From positions 1-14,134 of the forward strand of contig CAJXWI010000016.1 in assembly GCA_913062735.1 (NCBI GenBank): a stretch of 14,134 bases of DNA. Reading direction: 5' to 3'. Position numbers and translations under genes: made by a program. The notes below the pieces were generated by a model. The model worked only from the letters and a program-made list of their open reading frames with translations. It searched no databases and had not been told where the DNA came from. Positions 1-7,930 of the stretch are shown here, piece after piece (positions within the stretch are counted from its first letter, which is position 1; each line of letters opens with the position of its first letter). Source of the stretch: an uncultured Arcobacter sp. Lineage in GTDB: Bacteria; Campylobacterota; Campylobacteria; Campylobacterales; Arcobacteraceae.

Positions 1-1512
1 CCTGACGCAAAAAAATTCTATATTCTTGGAGATAAAACAGCTACAAGTCAAAGTCAAATTTCTAAAATTAAAAAAATTTCTTCAAAATTCCCTCTCGAAT
101 TTATTTATCTTGATAACCTAAGTTTTGAAGAACTTGCTAAAAAACTTAATACTTTAACAAATAATGATATCGTTTTTCTCTTAGCATTTTATAGTGACGT
201 GAAAGGAACACAATTAACAACAGATGAAATAATGAGTTTTTTAGAAAAAAACAATAAAGCTCCACTTTATAGTTTTTGGAAATGGCTACTTGGGAAAGGA
301 GGTGTTATTGGTGGTAAAGTTCTAAGTTCTTATGATCATGGGCAAGATGCTGTTAAAAGATTTTATATGAATGACAAAGATAAAAGAGTTCTTATTCAAG
401 GTGGTAATAACCCATATGTTTTTGATTATAAGGAATTGTCAAGATTTGGAATTAATCAACAAACACTTCCCTTTAACTCTCAAATAATTAATAAACCTTT
501 CTCTTTTTACGATAATTATAGGGATTTAGTTATTGGAACGATTATTTTTATCTCTTTATTACTTCTTCTTCTTGCTATTCTTCTTTTAAATATTAAAAAA
601 AGAAAAGCACTTGAGAAGAGATTACGACAAACAAAAAATGAACTTAAGCTATTAAATAAAGATTTAGAATTAACAGTTGAAGAAAGAACGCAGGACTTAA
701 CGCATTCAAATGATGAGTTAGAGCAAACCATAACTTATTTAAAGCAAACGCAAACACAACTAATTGAATCTGAAAAGATGGCAAGCCTTGGAGCTCTAGT
801 TGCTGGTGTTGCACATGAAATAAACACTCCTGTAGGAATAGGTTTGACAGGAATTACACATTTTATAGATATTAGTGAAAAACTAGAAAATAGTTTTGAA
901 AATAATAATATGACGGAAAGTATGTTTAAAGAGTTTTTAGACGTATCAAGAGAATTGTCAGTTTTAATTTATTCTAATCTATCAAAAACCTCAGATTTGG
1001 TAAAAAGCTTTAAACAAATAGCAGTGGATAAAACATTTGAAAAGAAAAGGAAGTTTAATCTTAATAAATCTATTGAACATAGTATCCTTTCTTTAGGCAA
1101 TATAATCAACAAAACAAATATTGATATAAGTGTAAATTCAAATGATAATATAATTATAAATTCATATCCTTCTGCCTTTTCACAGATAATTACGAACTTA
1201 ATATTAAATACAGTCAATCATGCTTTTGTGTCAGATTCAATAGGAAGTATTAATATTAAACTTTCAATAGTTGAGAAAGACGTAATTTTAGAGTATAAAG
1301 ATGATGGCAAGGGAATTGAAAAAAAAGACATATCACGTATTTTTGATCCATTTTTTACAACAAATAGAAAAAATGGTGGAATAGGATTAGGACTCAATAT
1401 TATTTATAATATTATTACTTCACAATTAAAAGGAAGTATTGATTGCAAAAGTGAGTTAAATAAAGGAACAGCATTTATAATTACTATCCCTTTAATTAAT
1501 CAAAATCTTTAA
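1..1512 (+). CDS. Membrane sensor histidine kinase with ABC-substrate-binding-like sensor domain (5' end outside the window)
   Basis: The reading frame is open from base 1 to the TAA at 1510-1512, so the start lies upstream and this is a C-terminal part of 503 codons. A GTG at 199 is only an internal codon, because the frame before it reads as good protein. Codons 1 to about 170 resemble the periplasmic ABC_sub_bind sensor fold (segments such as LGDKT, GGVIGG, LSRFGI and the N-x-P near the membrane). One membrane helix follows at about codons 176-197, then a coiled coil, then the dimerisation domain with the phospho-acceptor His in VAHEINTP (CAT at 814-816). The ATPase domain shows the N box (NLILNTVNHA), G1 (DDGKGI), F box (FDPFFTT) and G2 (GIGLGL). 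It should autophosphorylate on His in response to a periplasmic ligand. No response regulator gene is visible nearby. The kinase assignment is firm; the ligand is unknown. Confidence 0.93.
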   Translation, partial: PDAKKFYILGDKTATSQSQISKIKKISSKFPLEFIYLDNLSFEELAKKLNTLTNNDIVFLLAFYSDVKGTQLTTDEIMSFLEKNNKAPLYSFWKWLLGKGGVIGGKVLSSYDHGQDAVKRFYMNDKDKRVLIQGGNNPYVFDYKELSRFGINQQTLPFNSQIINKPFSFYDNYRDLVIGTIIFISLLLLLLAILLLNIKKRKALEKRLRQTKNELKLLNKDLELTVEERTQDLTHSNDELEQTITYLKQTQTQLIESEKMASLGALVAGVAHEINTPVGIGLTGITHFIDISEKLENSFENNNMTESMFKEFLDVSRELSVLIYSNLSKTSDLVKSFKQIAVDKTFEKKRKFNLNKSIEHSILSLGNIINKTNIDISVNSNDNIIINSYPSAFSQIITNLILNTVNHAFVSDSIGSINIKLSIVEKDVILEYKDDGKGIEKKDISRIFDPFFTTNRKNGGIGLGLNIIYNIITSQLKGSIDCKSELNKGTAFIITIPLINQNL

Positions 1513-1579
1513 AGATGTAAATAATGATACTTAAATATAATCTTCTTGAGACAGAAGCACTAATTCATGATTCTACTGT

Positions 1580-1585
1580 TATAAT
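1580..1585 (+). promoter_or_regulatory. Relict -10 promoter element of the broken gene
   Basis: A TATAAT lies 19 bases before the ATG of the pseudogene. The surrounding bases (from about 1551) match the region before the intact copy, where TATAAT is at 10007-10012. The match begins at ACAGAAGC / ACAAAAGC and runs through TTCTA and GTTATAATAAA. No clear -35 box is seen. Conservation between the two copies is the main support. Confidence 0.5.
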
Positions 1586-1604
1586 AAACAACAAAGGAAG
1601 AATA

Positions 1605-1785
1605 ATGCTTAAAAAATTACTTCTTCTTTATTATTAATAACAGAACTTTTTGCGCAAAAGATTTATCCCTAAAAAAAGTGAAATTTTTTGGAGAACTTAA
1701 ATAAAAAAGTTCTTTAAGAGTAAGTATAAACGATATTGAAAAACTAGGTTATCATGATTTTGTTATGGAAGATCCTCATTTAAGA
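1605..1785 (+). pseudogene. Truncated and frameshifted copy of the periplasmic molybdopterin-domain-like gene
   Basis: Bases 1660-1782 align without gaps to 10087-10209 of the intact gene, with 11 differences over 123 bases by my count (about 91% identity). The readable peptide is DLSLKKVKFFGELK, a stop, then KSSLRVSINDIEKLGYHDF and VMEDPHL. The gene is dead for three reasons. The signal-peptide part runs into TAA codons at 1635-1640. It is out of frame with the rest. A GAA codon has become TAA in the middle of the matching block. Similarity stops near 1785, so about two thirds of the gene is missing, and transposase debris follows. An RBS-like AAGGAAG precedes the ATG at 1605. The lesions are seen directly; the order of events is inference. 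Confidence 0.88.
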
Positions 1786-1817
1786 CAAAATAAACCATTT
1801 TATGTACTTTTTCTTAG

Positions 1818-2200
1818 CTACATCGTTTTGTAATTCACAGTGATAAATTAGCATATCAAATTACACAAAATTTTATGTCAATGATATAACTTTGTATAGT
1901 TGGATAAGAGCATATAAAAAAGCAAATAATATGCATATGATGATATAATAGTTTCTCAAAAGAGACATTAGAAGAAGAGAATAAGCGCCTAAGAAAAAAG
2001 CTTGTTATTATAAAACAAGAAAAATAAATTTTCTAGCCCAAGGGCAGGCTTCCCGTAAAAAAACAAGCGCATACTTTGCAAGAGAAACTCTCTAAAGTAT
2101 GCATGTGTAAAAAATAGGAAGAGCGTACTAGTGTTACTTTAATTTGTAAAATATTTAAATTACATCGAAGTTCCTATCCTCATTGGGTTAATAATGCTTG
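1818..2200 (+). mobile_element. Decayed IS3-family insertion sequence (parts of OrfA and OrfB)
   Basis: Pieces of the two IS3 transposase frames can be read in order, separated by frameshifts and stops. The OrfA helix-turn-helix region reads FVIHSDKLAYQITQNF (from 1827), then ITLYSWIRAYKKANN. The leucine-zipper-like part is KETLEEENKRLRKKL, and the OrfA end is AYFARETL-stop at 2069-2095. The start of OrfB reads KYACVKN (2095 on) and TLICKIFKLHRSSYPHW (2136-2186). A short GC-rich block at about 2036-2057 interrupts the end of OrfA. The DDE catalytic part of OrfB is absent, and I see no terminal inverted repeats. The left end of OrfA is also missing, so this is a scar and not a mobile element. 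Family assignment rests on the characteristic OrfA and OrfB motifs. Confidence 0.8.
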
Positions 2201-2207
2201 TGTTGTA

Positions 2208-2213
2208 TATAAT
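2208..2213 (+). promoter_or_regulatory. Candidate -10 element for the antiporter operon
   Basis: A TATAAT within TTGTATATAATATG lies about 47 bases before the mrpE start, just past the readable end of the IS3 OrfB fragment. No good -35 box sits at 16-18 bases upstream; TTGGGT at 2183-2188 is a weak candidate at 19 bases. In AT-rich DNA such boxes arise by chance, so support is positional only. If real, operon transcription starts at the edge of the IS scar. Confidence 0.35.
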
Positions 2214-2259
2214 ATGTAGAAATATTGTAAAAAATTAATCTGTGGAGTAATGAATTATA

Positions 2260-2742
2260 ATGATAAGTAAATATTATTTTATTTTAGCTTGTACGCTTGC
2301 TCTATTTTGGATGTTATTATCAGGGCATACAAGTGTACTTATATTGACACTAGGTCTTGCCTCTATCGTTTTGGTTATCTGGCTAGTTTCTCGTATGGAT
2401 CGCAACGACAACTCTCCTATTCGTATGTTGTTCTCTATGAAGTTTCTTTCTTATCTTGCATGGCTTTTTGGGCAGGTTATTGTTACAAACATTGATATTT
2501 CGCGGCGTATTTGGAATCCATTACTACCAATTAAACCAGCTTCTCGTAAAATTAAAGTAAGTATTAAAGATCCTTTAATCAAAACTATTTATGCTAATTC
2601 TATAACCTTAACACCAGGTACCGTTACTACAGAGATAGGTGAAGATTATTTTATTGTTCACGCATTAAATGATGAGAGACTTGATGAATTAGAAAATGGT
2701 GAAATGCAAAAACGCCTTTTTTGCCTAGAGGAGAGACAATGA
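2260..2742 (+). CDS. mrpE: Mrp antiporter subunit E
   Basis: This is the first gene of the antiporter operon. The 160-residue protein is an inner-membrane subunit of the Mrp/Mnh complex, which exchanges Na+ (or another monovalent cation) for protons. Hydrophobic helices lie near residues 5-22, 24-44 and 60-80. A cytoplasmic domain follows, with the family signature YANSITLTPGTVT at about residues 110-122. The length matches the family. ATG 2260 is the first start after an in-frame TGA at 2251-2253. A GGAG at 2244-2247 lies 12 bases upstream, a slightly long spacing. The stop overlaps the start of mrpF (ATGA). In Mbh hydrogenase complexes the same E-F-G order opens the operon. Confidence 0.93.
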   Translation: MISKYYFILACTLALFWMLLSGHTSVLILTLGLASIVLVIWLVSRMDRNDNSPIRMLFSMKFLSYLAWLFGQVIVTNIDISRRIWNPLLPIKPASRKIKVSIKDPLIKTIYANSITLTPGTVTTEIGEDYFIVHALNDERLDELENGEMQKRLFCLEERQ

Positions 2743-3002
2743 TTGCTGCTGCTATAGTTGCTTTGCTAATTACATTAGCTTTGACCTTAACTCGTGCCTT
2801 CTTAGGGCCAAGTATTTATGATCAAATACTTGCTGTTAATTCTTTTGGTACCAAAACAGTTCTGTTAATTGTTGTTGCTGGACATGCATTAGGCTGGTTT
2901 GGTTATGTAGATATTGCGTTAATGTATACGTTGGTTAACTTTATTGGAACCCTTGCTGTTATGCGTTTTTTTGAACAACATAAACCCCAAGGAGAACAAT
3001 GA
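2739..3002 (+). CDS. mrpF: Mrp antiporter subunit F
   Basis: This is an 87-residue subunit with three membrane helices. The family motif GPSIYDQILAVNSFGTKT is at about residues 23-40, and a final helix, DIALMYTLVNFIGTLA, follows. ATG 2739 is preferred over the in-frame TTG at 2721 because AGAGGAG (2727-2733) sits just before it, the ATG overlaps the mrpE stop as ATGA, and the resulting length fits the family. MrpF is a small structural subunit of the antiporter membrane arm. Confidence 0.92.
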   Translation: MIAAAIVALLITLALTLTRAFLGPSIYDQILAVNSFGTKTVLLIVVAGHALGWFGYVDIALMYTLVNFIGTLAVMRFFEQHKPQGEQ

Positions 3003-3343
3003 TGATTATTAGCTTGTTAAGTGATATTTGTTTACTTATTGGAGGTATTTTTACGCTAACAGGTGCAGTGGGACTCTTACGACTTCCTAATTTTTATACA
3101 CGACTGCATGCAGCCTCTGTTACAGAATCATTATCAGCACCATTATTAATTATTGGAATTATCTTAGATACTGGATTTACACTGGATTCTGCGAAACTTA
3201 TAATTATAATTATAATTATGGTAGTTTCTAGTCCAACTATTACTCATGCTTTATGTCGTGCTGCTGCCCATGGTGGGTACGCACCAGATATGCAAAAGAA
3301 AAAACAAAGGCAAGCAGATAATCACACTAAGGAGCCAAAGTGA
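2999..3343 (+). CDS. mrpG: Mrp antiporter subunit G
   Basis: This is a 114-residue subunit with three membrane helices and a charged tail of about 20 residues. The family signature is clear: LLRLPNFYTRLHAASVTES at about residues 25-43, then SPTITHALCRAA near residue 77. Two ATG codons stand in tandem at 2999 and 3002. GGAG at 2991-2994 is better spaced for the second, so the true protein may be one residue shorter. The gene overlaps mrpF by four bases and the next gene by GTGA. A hexamer repeat encodes the run of isoleucines in the last helix. Confidence 0.92.
   Translation: MMIISLLSDICLLIGGIFTLTGAVGLLRLPNFYTRLHAASVTESLSAPLLIIGIILDTGFTLDSAKLIIIIIIMVVSSPTITHALCRAAAHGGYAPDMQKKKQRQADNHTKEPK
3198..3219 (+). 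repeat. Hexamer tandem repeat (TTATAA x 3.7) inside mrpG
   Basis: Three full TTATAA units are followed by TTAT. They lie in frame and encode an isoleucine run in a membrane helix. A change in copy number would add or remove two hydrophobic residues without shifting the frame, so classic on/off phase variation is not expected. Confidence 0.8.
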
Positions 3344-4311
3344 TAGAGAATCTTCACCTACTGATTAATGTTTTTTTATTAGCTTTTTTAGTACTAATTG
3401 TTTTTGCTGCTATTAATACAAACAATTTGTTTGTAGCTACTATGTTATTTGGTATTTTCAGTTTTGTTACCGCCTTGTTATTTCTAGATCTTGACGCTGT
3501 AGATGTTGCTTTTACTGAAGCTGCTGTTGGTGCTGGTTTTACCACCGTCCTAATGTTATCTGCTTTAAGACTAACTGGAGCATTTGAAAATGTCAAACAT
3601 AGGCAATCAGTATTGGGATTATTTATTGTAGTTCTTACAGGTGCTGCATTAATCTATGGTACAGCTGATTTTCCAAGAATGGGAGATCCAAATTCTGCGG
3701 TACATTTAAATCTTGCCCCTGAATTTATCCAACTGACACAAGAAAAAATCGATATTCCTAATGTTGTTACTGCTGTGTTGGCAAGTTTTCGTGGTTACGA
3801 TACTTTTGGTGAAACGGTGGTTGTATTTAGTGCAGGAGTGGCTGTATTATTACTTCTTGGAATGGGGCAGGTAGAACCTAAAAAAGAACCTGAACAAAAC
3901 GTGGTTCTAAGAATAGTAGTAAAACCTATTATAGCTTTAATTTTAATTTTTGGACTTTATGTACAATTTCACGGAGATTTTGGTGCAGGAGGTGGCTTTC
4001 AAGCAGGTGTAATTTTTGCCAGTGCTTTTATTCTATATAGCTTGGTTTTTGGTGAAAGTTATACAAGGAAAGTTATCCCTGCTGCTATTTTACCACGTTT
4101 AGCAGCACTAGGTGTGCTAATTTACGGTGTGACTGGATTAGCGAGTCTGCTTTTTGATAAACCTTTCCTTGACTATAATGCATTATCTTCTAATCCAGTA
4201 AGCGGCCAACATATGGGAATACTACTGGTTGAATCTGGTGTTGGTTTAGCAGTATTTGCAACAGTACTGTTAATCTTTTATTCTTTTTCTGGAGTGAATC
4301 ATAATGAATGA
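3340..4311 (+). CDS. mrpB: Mrp antiporter subunit B fused to the MrpA C-terminal (MbhD/MbhE-like) region
   Basis: The 323-residue protein joins two parts that are separate in many complexes. Residues 1-80 hold three helices and the segment DAVDVAFTEAAVGAGF, typical of the MbhD / DUF4040 region at the C terminus of MrpA. Residues 88-175 are MbhE-like, with the DTFGETVVVFSAGVAV helix. From about residue 185 to the end is the MrpB domain, with the strong motif HGDFGAGGGFQAGVIFAS. The GTG start at 3340 overlaps the mrpG stop (GTGA), and AAGGAG lies five bases before it. This arrangement explains how the complex keeps the MrpA C-terminal function although no full-length MrpA is present. No defect is seen. 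Confidence 0.9.
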   Translation: MIENLHLLINVFLLAFLVLIVFAAINTNNLFVATMLFGIFSFVTALLFLDLDAVDVAFTEAAVGAGFTTVLMLSALRLTGAFENVKHRQSVLGLFIVVLTGAALIYGTADFPRMGDPNSAVHLNLAPEFIQLTQEKIDIPNVVTAVLASFRGYDTFGETVVVFSAGVAVLLLLGMGQVEPKKEPEQNVVLRIVVKPIIALILIFGLYVQFHGDFGAGGGFQAGVIFASAFILYSLVFGESYTRKVIPAAILPRLAALGVLIYGVTGLASLLFDKPFLDYNALSSNPVSGQHMGILLVESGVGLAVFATVLLIFYSFSGVNHNE

Positions 4312-4681
4312 GTTATTAGGACATTTTAATTACTGGATAGTGATTTTTTTAATGATGATGGGATTATATATGGTAATTGCATCATCTAATCTAATTAAGA
4401 AGTTGATTGGTCTTGGTGTTTTTCAGTCATCTGTGTTTATATTGTATATCACGTTTGGAAAGATAAAAGACGGTATCCCACCTATTATTACCCAGAATGT
4501 TGAAATATATTCCAACCCATTACCACAAGTACTAATACTTACAGCAATTGTGGTTGGTGTTGCAACAACATCAGTTGGTCTGGCACTAATTGTACGTATT
4601 CAAGAAGCATATGGGAGTACAGATGAAGATGATATTTATGATAAGGATGATTTTGATATTAAAAGCAGGAGTATAACTTGA
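4304..4681 (+). CDS. mrpC: Mrp antiporter subunit C (NuoK-like)
   Basis: This is a 125-residue membrane subunit related to NuoK of complex I. Three helices are visible, at about residues 10-27, 33-50 and 72-96. The last carries the MrpC signature NPLPQVLILTAIVVGVATTS. An acidic cytoplasmic tail (DEDDIYDKDDFD) ends the protein. It overlaps the previous gene by eight bases, and GGAG lies just upstream. MrpC connects the small subunits to the antiporter-like MrpD. Confidence 0.93.
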   Translation: MNELLGHFNYWIVIFLMMMGLYMVIASSNLIKKLIGLGVFQSSVFILYITFGKIKDGIPPIITQNVEIYSNPLPQVLILTAIVVGVATTSVGLALIVRIQEAYGSTDEDDIYDKDDFDIKSRSIT

Positions 4682-6159
4682 ATCAAATGACACACTTACC
4701 TGTTCTTGTTGTTGTAGCACCATTGCTAGCAGCTGCACTAATTGTCTTACTCAATAATCGAAAAAGTGCTTGGGTAATTACCCTGTTAACATCACTTTTT
4801 TGTTTTTACTCATCCCTTAACTTGTTACAAATGGTACAAGAAGTTGGTATTATTAGTTATAAACTTGGTGGCTGGGATGCACCACTTGGAATTGAACTTC
4901 GCATTGATGCACTAAGTGCTTTGATGTTATTAATTCTTACTGGTTCATCATCGCTTGTGAGTTTTTATGCACTAAAAAGTGTTGAAAAAGAAATTGCACA
5001 AGGAAAACAAGTTTTGTTTTATTCCGCTTTTTTATTGGTTATTGCAGGACTTATTGGTATTAGTATTACGGGGGATGCATTCAATGTTTTCGTCTTTTTA
5101 GAGATATCTTCACTTTCTACTTATGCAATAGTAAGTATGGGAAAAGACCGGCGAGCTTTGTATGCTTCATACCAATATCTTATCATGGGGACAATTGGTG
5201 CAACCTTTATTCTTATTGGTATTGGTTTTATGTATGTAATGACAGGTACTCTAAATATGAATGATTTAGCCCTTCGTTTACCAGAAGTTGCGCATACGAA
5301 TGCAGTACGTGCTGCATTTGCTTTTATAACAATTGGGGTTGGTATAAAAGCTGCAATGCTGCCTCTTCACCAATGGTTACCTAATGCCTATACTTATAGT
5401 CCATCTGTAGTTTCAACATTTCTTGCAGCAACAGCAACTAAAGTAGCTGTTTATGTAATGATTCGTTTTCAGTTAACTATATTTGGTATAGAGTTTTCAC
5501 TTCTTGAAATGCCATTTGATAAAATATTAATGTTTCTAGGTACCTTAGGTATTTTAGGTGGATCTATTTATGCAATCTTCCAAAAAAACGTGAAACGAAT
5601 GTTAGCATACTCTAGTATTGCACAAATTGGTTATATTTTATTAGCGATTGGATTGGCTAGTCATGATGGTTTCACTGCTGCATTACTGCACATGTTTAAT
5701 CATGCTTTAATTAAAGCAACTTTATTCATGGCACTTGGAATTATTTTCTTCCGTTTTGCCACAACTGAACTATCTACAATGTCAGGTATTGCTAAAACTA
5801 TGCCATTAACGATGGCTGCTTTTACAATTGCAGGGCTTAGTTTAATCGGAGTTCCAGGAACTGCAGGTTTTGTTAGTAAATGGTACCTTGTTACTGCTTT
5901 ACTTGATGCTTCTTTATGGCCATTGGCACTGCTAATACTTGTAGCTTCAGTTCTAACACTAATTTATGTAGGTCGTGTTATAGAAGTTGCTTATTTTAGA
6001 GAGGCTCCAGAAGGTGTCAAGCAGCAGAAGATACCTAAAACGATGCTAATTGCTTTATGGATATTTGCCCTAAGTAATATTTATTTTGGTTTAAACACTG
6101 ATATAAGTGCGGGTATCGCTACACTTGCAGTCGATCAGTTAGTAGGAGTGACACCATGA
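4678..6159 (+). CDS. mrpD: Mrp antiporter subunit D, first of three NuoL/M/N-like subunits
   Basis: The 493-residue polytopic protein has about 14 helices and belongs to the proton-pumping antiporter-like family shared with NuoL/M/N. Key charged residues are kept: Glu142 (FLEISS, TM5), Lys224 (GIKAAMLPLHQWLP, TM7), Lys255 (TATKVAVY, TM8) and Lys401 (FVSKWYLV, TM12). The start is taken as TTG 4678 because AGGAG at 4667-4671 is six bases before it; ATG 4687 would be 15 bases away. The gene follows mrpC as in standard mrp operons, which supports calling this the genuine MrpD. It overlaps both neighbours by four bases. Ten of its eleven Arg codons are CGN. Confidence 0.94.
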   Translation: MNQMTHLPVLVVVAPLLAAALIVLLNNRKSAWVITLLTSLFCFYSSLNLLQMVQEVGIISYKLGGWDAPLGIELRIDALSALMLLILTGSSSLVSFYALKSVEKEIAQGKQVLFYSAFLLVIAGLIGISITGDAFNVFVFLEISSLSTYAIVSMGKDRRALYASYQYLIMGTIGATFILIGIGFMYVMTGTLNMNDLALRLPEVAHTNAVRAAFAFITIGVGIKAAMLPLHQWLPNAYTYSPSVVSTFLAATATKVAVYVMIRFQLTIFGIEFSLLEMPFDKILMFLGTLGILGGSIYAIFQKNVKRMLAYSSIAQIGYILLAIGLASHDGFTAALLHMFNHALIKATLFMALGIIFFRFATTELSTMSGIAKTMPLTMAAFTIAGLSLIGVPGTAGFVSKWYLVTALLDASLWPLALLILVASVLTLIYVGRVIEVAYFREAPEGVKQQKIPKTMLIALWIFALSNIYFGLNTDISAGIATLAVDQLVGVTP

Positions 6160-7616
6160 ATATTGAGTTACTTTACATTTTAATATTAGTCATACCGCTT
6201 CTTACAGCTGCAAGTGTGCTTATATGCCGTAAAAACCCTAACATTCGTGAATCTGTAACACTAATAGGTGGGATATCTTTATTTTTTGTAGTTGTTAAAC
6301 TAGCACTTGATTATGATTTTGAACAAACAGTAACACTTACTTTAATTGAACCATTTGCTGGTTTGTCTCTGGCATTACGTCTTGAACCATTGGGTCTTAT
6401 ATTTACATTAGTCGCAGGGTTTTTATGGCCAGTAACATCTCTTTATTCAATTGGTTATATGCGTTCACATCATGAAAAAAATCAAACACGTTTTTATACT
6501 GCTTTTGCTATATCTATTTTTGCTACTATGGCAATAGCAATATCTGCTAATCTATTAACGCTGTTTATTGCATATGAGTTGTTAACACTTTTCACTCTAC
6601 CACTAGTTACTCATGCTGGAACTGAAGCAGCACGTCGTGCAGGTTGGACTTATCTAGGTATCTTAATGACAACATCAATTGGATTTTTGTTATTAGCTAT
6701 TATTTGGACATACTCATTAACAGGAACACTAGAATTTACTCCTGGTGGAATACTTGATGGAAAAGCAGAACCTGCTATTTTAGGTGCTTTATTATTATTA
6801 TTTGTTTTTGGAACAGGAAAAGCGGCATTAATGCCATTTCACCGTTGGTTACCAGCAGCAATGGTTGCTCCTACACCTGTTTCTTCTTTGTTACATGCGG
6901 TTGCAGTAGTTAAAGCTGGTGTTTTTACTATTATGAAAGTTTCTGTTTATATTTTTGGAATTGACTTAATTTCTTCACTTGATACTGCTTACTGGCTTTC
7001 ACTTTTAGCTGGTTTTACAATTCTAAGTGCCTCAATTATTGCCATGACTAAAGACAACTTAAAAGCCAGATTGGCTTATTCAACTATTAGTCAGTTATCA
7101 TATATAATTCTAGCTGCTATGTTAGGTGTTGCTACTGGAGTATACGCAGGTAGTTTACATATTATTATGCATGCATTTGCAAAGATTACTTTGTTTTTCT
7201 GTGCGGGAGCTATCTTAGTAAGTGCTCATAAAAGTCGCGTTTCTGAATTAAATGGGATTGGACGTGCTATGCCTTTAACCATGTTGGCATTTTTACTAGC
7301 GTCACTTTCTATTGTTGGTTTACCACCATTAGGTGGTAGTTGGAGTAAATGGTTATTACTGCAAGCAACTATGGAGGTACATAATATGGTCCTATTAATA
7401 GTTTTATTAGTAAGTTCTTTCTTAAATCTATTTTATTTGGTAGAAATACCAATACGAGGATTTTTTGCTAAACCTATTGATCCCAATTATAACAATGGCA
7501 TAAAAGAAGCACCAATATTTAGTTTAATTGCAATTTTAATTACTACAACGGGATGCCTAACATTGTTTTTCTTGGTTAATCCTGCTTGGAATCTTGTGGA
7601 GAAAATATTAAGATGA
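6156..7616 (+). CDS. Second MrpD-like antiporter subunit
   Basis: This 486-residue member of the NuoL/M/N-like family has about 14 helices. The transport residues are present: Glu141 (YELLTLF, TM5), Lys222 (GTGKAALMPFHRWLP, TM7), Lys253 (VVKAGVF, TM8) and Lys398 (WSKWLL, TM12). The sequence is clearly different from the first D subunit, with APTPVSSLLHAVAVVKAG in place of SPSVVSTFLAATATKVA, so this is an old paralogue and not a recent duplication. The ATG overlaps the previous stop (ATGA). It is probably a second ion-translocating module in the same complex. Which cation it moves cannot be read from the sequence. Confidence 0.9.
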   Translation: MNIELLYILILVIPLLTAASVLICRKNPNIRESVTLIGGISLFFVVVKLALDYDFEQTVTLTLIEPFAGLSLALRLEPLGLIFTLVAGFLWPVTSLYSIGYMRSHHEKNQTRFYTAFAISIFATMAIAISANLLTLFIAYELLTLFTLPLVTHAGTEAARRAGWTYLGILMTTSIGFLLLAIIWTYSLTGTLEFTPGGILDGKAEPAILGALLLLFVFGTGKAALMPFHRWLPAAMVAPTPVSSLLHAVAVVKAGVFTIMKVSVYIFGIDLISSLDTAYWLSLLAGFTILSASIIAMTKDNLKARLAYSTISQLSYIILAAMLGVATGVYAGSLHIIMHAFAKITLFFCAGAILVSAHKSRVSELNGIGRAMPLTMLAFLLASLSIVGLPPLGGSWSKWLLLQATMEVHNMVLLIVLLVSSFLNLFYLVEIPIRGFFAKPIDPNYNNGIKEAPIFSLIAILITTTGCLTLFFLVNPAWNLVEKILR

Positions 7617-7930
7617 ATGATAAAAAACACTTATTCGATAAGCCTAAAAATGTAAAAATATTAATAAGATCTCTTTACGCTTGCTGTTTTGTGCTTTTTT
7701 GCTTGGATCTAGTTATTGACAGGCATATTTATCACCCATGGGAATCCTTTATAGGCTTTTATGCCATATATGGCTGTCTATCATGTGTAGTGTTAGTAAT
7801 GATAGCACGTGAATTACGTAAAGTGGTTATGCGCCCTGAAGATTATTATGATATTAAAGATATGCCACTAGACAATGAGGGAAAAAAGAAAGAAGATTTA
7901 ATGAAAACAGGAGAAAAAGTTGATGGATAG
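7613..7930 (+). CDS. Small two-helix membrane protein inside the antiporter operon, function unknown
   Basis: The 105-residue protein has a basic N terminus, two membrane helices (about residues 16-36 and 46-67), the motif ELRKVVMRPEDYYD at about 67-80, and a charged tail. Between the helices is RHIYHPWESFIGFYAIYG. I recall similar small proteins in mrp clusters that carry several D subunits, but cannot name a family or function. ATG 7613 is chosen over the upstream in-frame TTG 7586 because it gives the ATGA overlap seen throughout this operon and GGAG lies at 7598-7601. Position between two D-like genes and translational coupling suggest an assembly factor or linker subunit; that is inference. 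Confidence 0.85.
   Translation: MNDKKHLFDKPKNVKILIRSLYACCFVLFCLDLVIDRHIYHPWESFIGFYAIYGCLSCVVLVMIARELRKVVMRPEDYYDIKDMPLDNEGKKKEDLMKTGEKVDG

Noticed and set aside
199..1512. A complete kinase gene starting at GTG 199
   Set aside because: The frame is open to base 1, and the codons before 199 encode part of the same sensor domain, so the gene is cut by the window edge.
2036..2057. GC-rich GCCCAAGGGC hairpin as a terminator or regulatory site
   Set aside because: The stem is only four bases and lies inside decayed transposase sequence. It looks like a small insertion in the remnant.
2289..2495. Second plus-strand frame overlapping mrpE
   Set aside because: MrpE is strongly supported in the other frame; this one has no RBS or recognisable motif.
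3198..3219. Phase-variable switch in mrpG
   Set aside because: The repeat unit is six bases, so slippage keeps the frame. It simply encodes isoleucines in a membrane helix.
3354..3596. Minus-strand reading frame inside mrpB
   Set aside because: It is a shadow of a well-supported gene, has low-complexity composition and has no start signal. The same applies to the other opposite-strand frames at 516-731, 969-1217, 8735-8920, 11240-11452 and 11475-11753.
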